From CAYYTU01 sp964474655 (GTDB lineage Bacteria > Chloroflexota > Anaerolineae > B4-G1), in assembly GCA_964474655.1 (NCBI GenBank), contig CAYYTU010000067.1:1-14601 (forward strand): a DNA stretch of 14,601 nt. The letters are read 5' to 3'. Below, piece by piece: positions 14,183-14,601 of this stretch (the stretch's first letter is position 1; the number at the start of each line of letters is the position of its first letter). The notes below the pieces were generated by a model that was not told the DNA's origin, searched no databases, and saw nothing but the letters and a program-made list of their open reading frames with translations. The position numbers and the translations under genes were made by a program.

Positions 14183-14201
14183 CTTGACGCTATGGTATAA
14201 T
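14183..14201 (+). promoter_or_regulatory. Extended -10 promoter for the Trypco1 gene
   Basis: TATGGTATAAT ending at 14201 contains a perfect TATAAT (14196-14201) preceded by TGG, an extended -10. TTGACG (14183-14188) is too close to serve as a normal -35. The start site would be near 14208, giving a leader of about 40 bases with AGGAGG at 14233-14238. Confidence 0.55.
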
Positions 14202-14245
14202 TCCCATTCGCCTGATCATAGAACCAGAGACCAGGAGGCCAGACG

Positions 14246-14601
14246 ATGACGCGCTATCTACAGTTTGAGACTGAGGAGGACGGCGTAATTCTGATTGAAA
14301 TTGAGGAGGACGAAGAAGACATAACCTATCGCCGCGGCGTGACCAAAGCCGCTCGCCCGGGGAAGCTCGAGGAGACGGTCACCAAGGTCCAGATCACGTT
14401 TGAGGACGCGCTGGACGTGGTTCGCCGCAACGCCGATGCGTTCATTCGCAAGCTGCGCGGCCTCTCCGACCCACCCGACGAGGTAGAGGTCACCTTCGGG
14501 TTGAAGGCGATGGGGGAAGTGGGCAACTTCGCCGTCGCCAAGGCCGGCGCCGAGGCGAACTACACCGTCAAGCTGACCTGGAAACGAGAGCAAGAGGAGT
14601 G
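14246..14601 (+). CDS. Trypco1 (trypsin-co-occurring domain 1) protein, end cut by window edge
   Basis: The visible product is 118 residues, and the window ends on TG, most likely the first two bases of a TGA stop, so the gene is probably complete but for one base. It matches the Trypco1 family (CU044_2847-like): an opening strand RYLQFETEEDGVILIEIEE, the helix TFEDALDVVRRNADAFIRKLRGL, and the signature PPDEVEVTFGLKAMGEVGNFAVAKAGAEANYTVKLTWKR. The family was named for its genomic association with trypsin-like proteases and is placed in predicted NTP-dependent conflict systems, where it is thought to be an adaptor or effector-linked domain. AGGAGG lies seven bases upstream of the ATG. It has its own promoter, and any partner genes would lie beyond 14601. 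Confidence 0.88.
   Translation, partial: MTRYLQFETEEDGVILIEIEEDEEDITYRRGVTKAARPGKLEETVTKVQITFEDALDVVRRNADAFIRKLRGLSDPPDEVEVTFGLKAMGEVGNFAVAKAGAEANYTVKLTWKREQEE

Overview
This 14.6 kb window looks like ordinary chromosomal DNA from a moderately GC-rich bacterium, most likely a member of the Chloroflexota. That placement is an inference from gene content: a DUF512 PDZ/radical-SAM protein, a CheY-like lone response regulator, two genes of families best known from archaea and thermophiles (DUF211 and the adenosine-specific kinase), a LysM/M23 protein and a Trypco1 protein, together with intergenic DNA rich in hairpins. No rRNA, tRNA or CRISPR array is visible.

Layout. All genes between 513 and 8274 lie on the minus strand, and all genes from 8876 to the end lie on the plus strand. 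They diverge from a roughly 600-bp intergenic region at 8275-8875. On the minus strand, in order of transcription, there are: trmI plus a DUF211 gene (8274 to 7144); a CNNM/CorC-type membrane protein plus a VIT/CCC1-like membrane protein (6352 to 4322); a DegV fatty-acid-binding protein (4168 to 3308) ending in a clear intrinsic terminator; and the pyrimidine cluster pyrF-pyrE-pyrD (2872 to 513), which covers the last three steps of UMP synthesis in tightly packed genes. On the plus strand there are: a stand-alone response regulator; an adenosine-specific kinase; a DUF192 gene overlapping a secreted 3xLysM-M23 endopeptidase; a nitroreductase; cytidylate kinase overlapping a DUF512 radical-SAM gene; and, behind its own extended -10 promoter, a Trypco1 (trypsin-co-occurring domain) gene that runs to the last base.

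The non-coding DNA is the most unusual part. Bases 97-212 hold four consecutive hairpins with GAA/TTC apices. Bases 234-365 form an inverted element built around a 15-bp palindrome, which recurs at 6407-6421 inside a second inverted repeat. A 266-bp MITE-like element with 19-bp terminal inverted repeats lies at 6631-6896. A perfect 14-bp inverted repeat sits upstream of the trmI promoter. These look like dispersed repeat families plus a few candidate operators; genome-wide copy number would decide between them.

The best lead to a less-described system is at the right edge. The Trypco1 gene (14246-14601) belongs to a family reported in predicted NTP-dependent conflict/defence systems together with trypsin-like proteases. 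Its partners, if any, would lie just outside the window.
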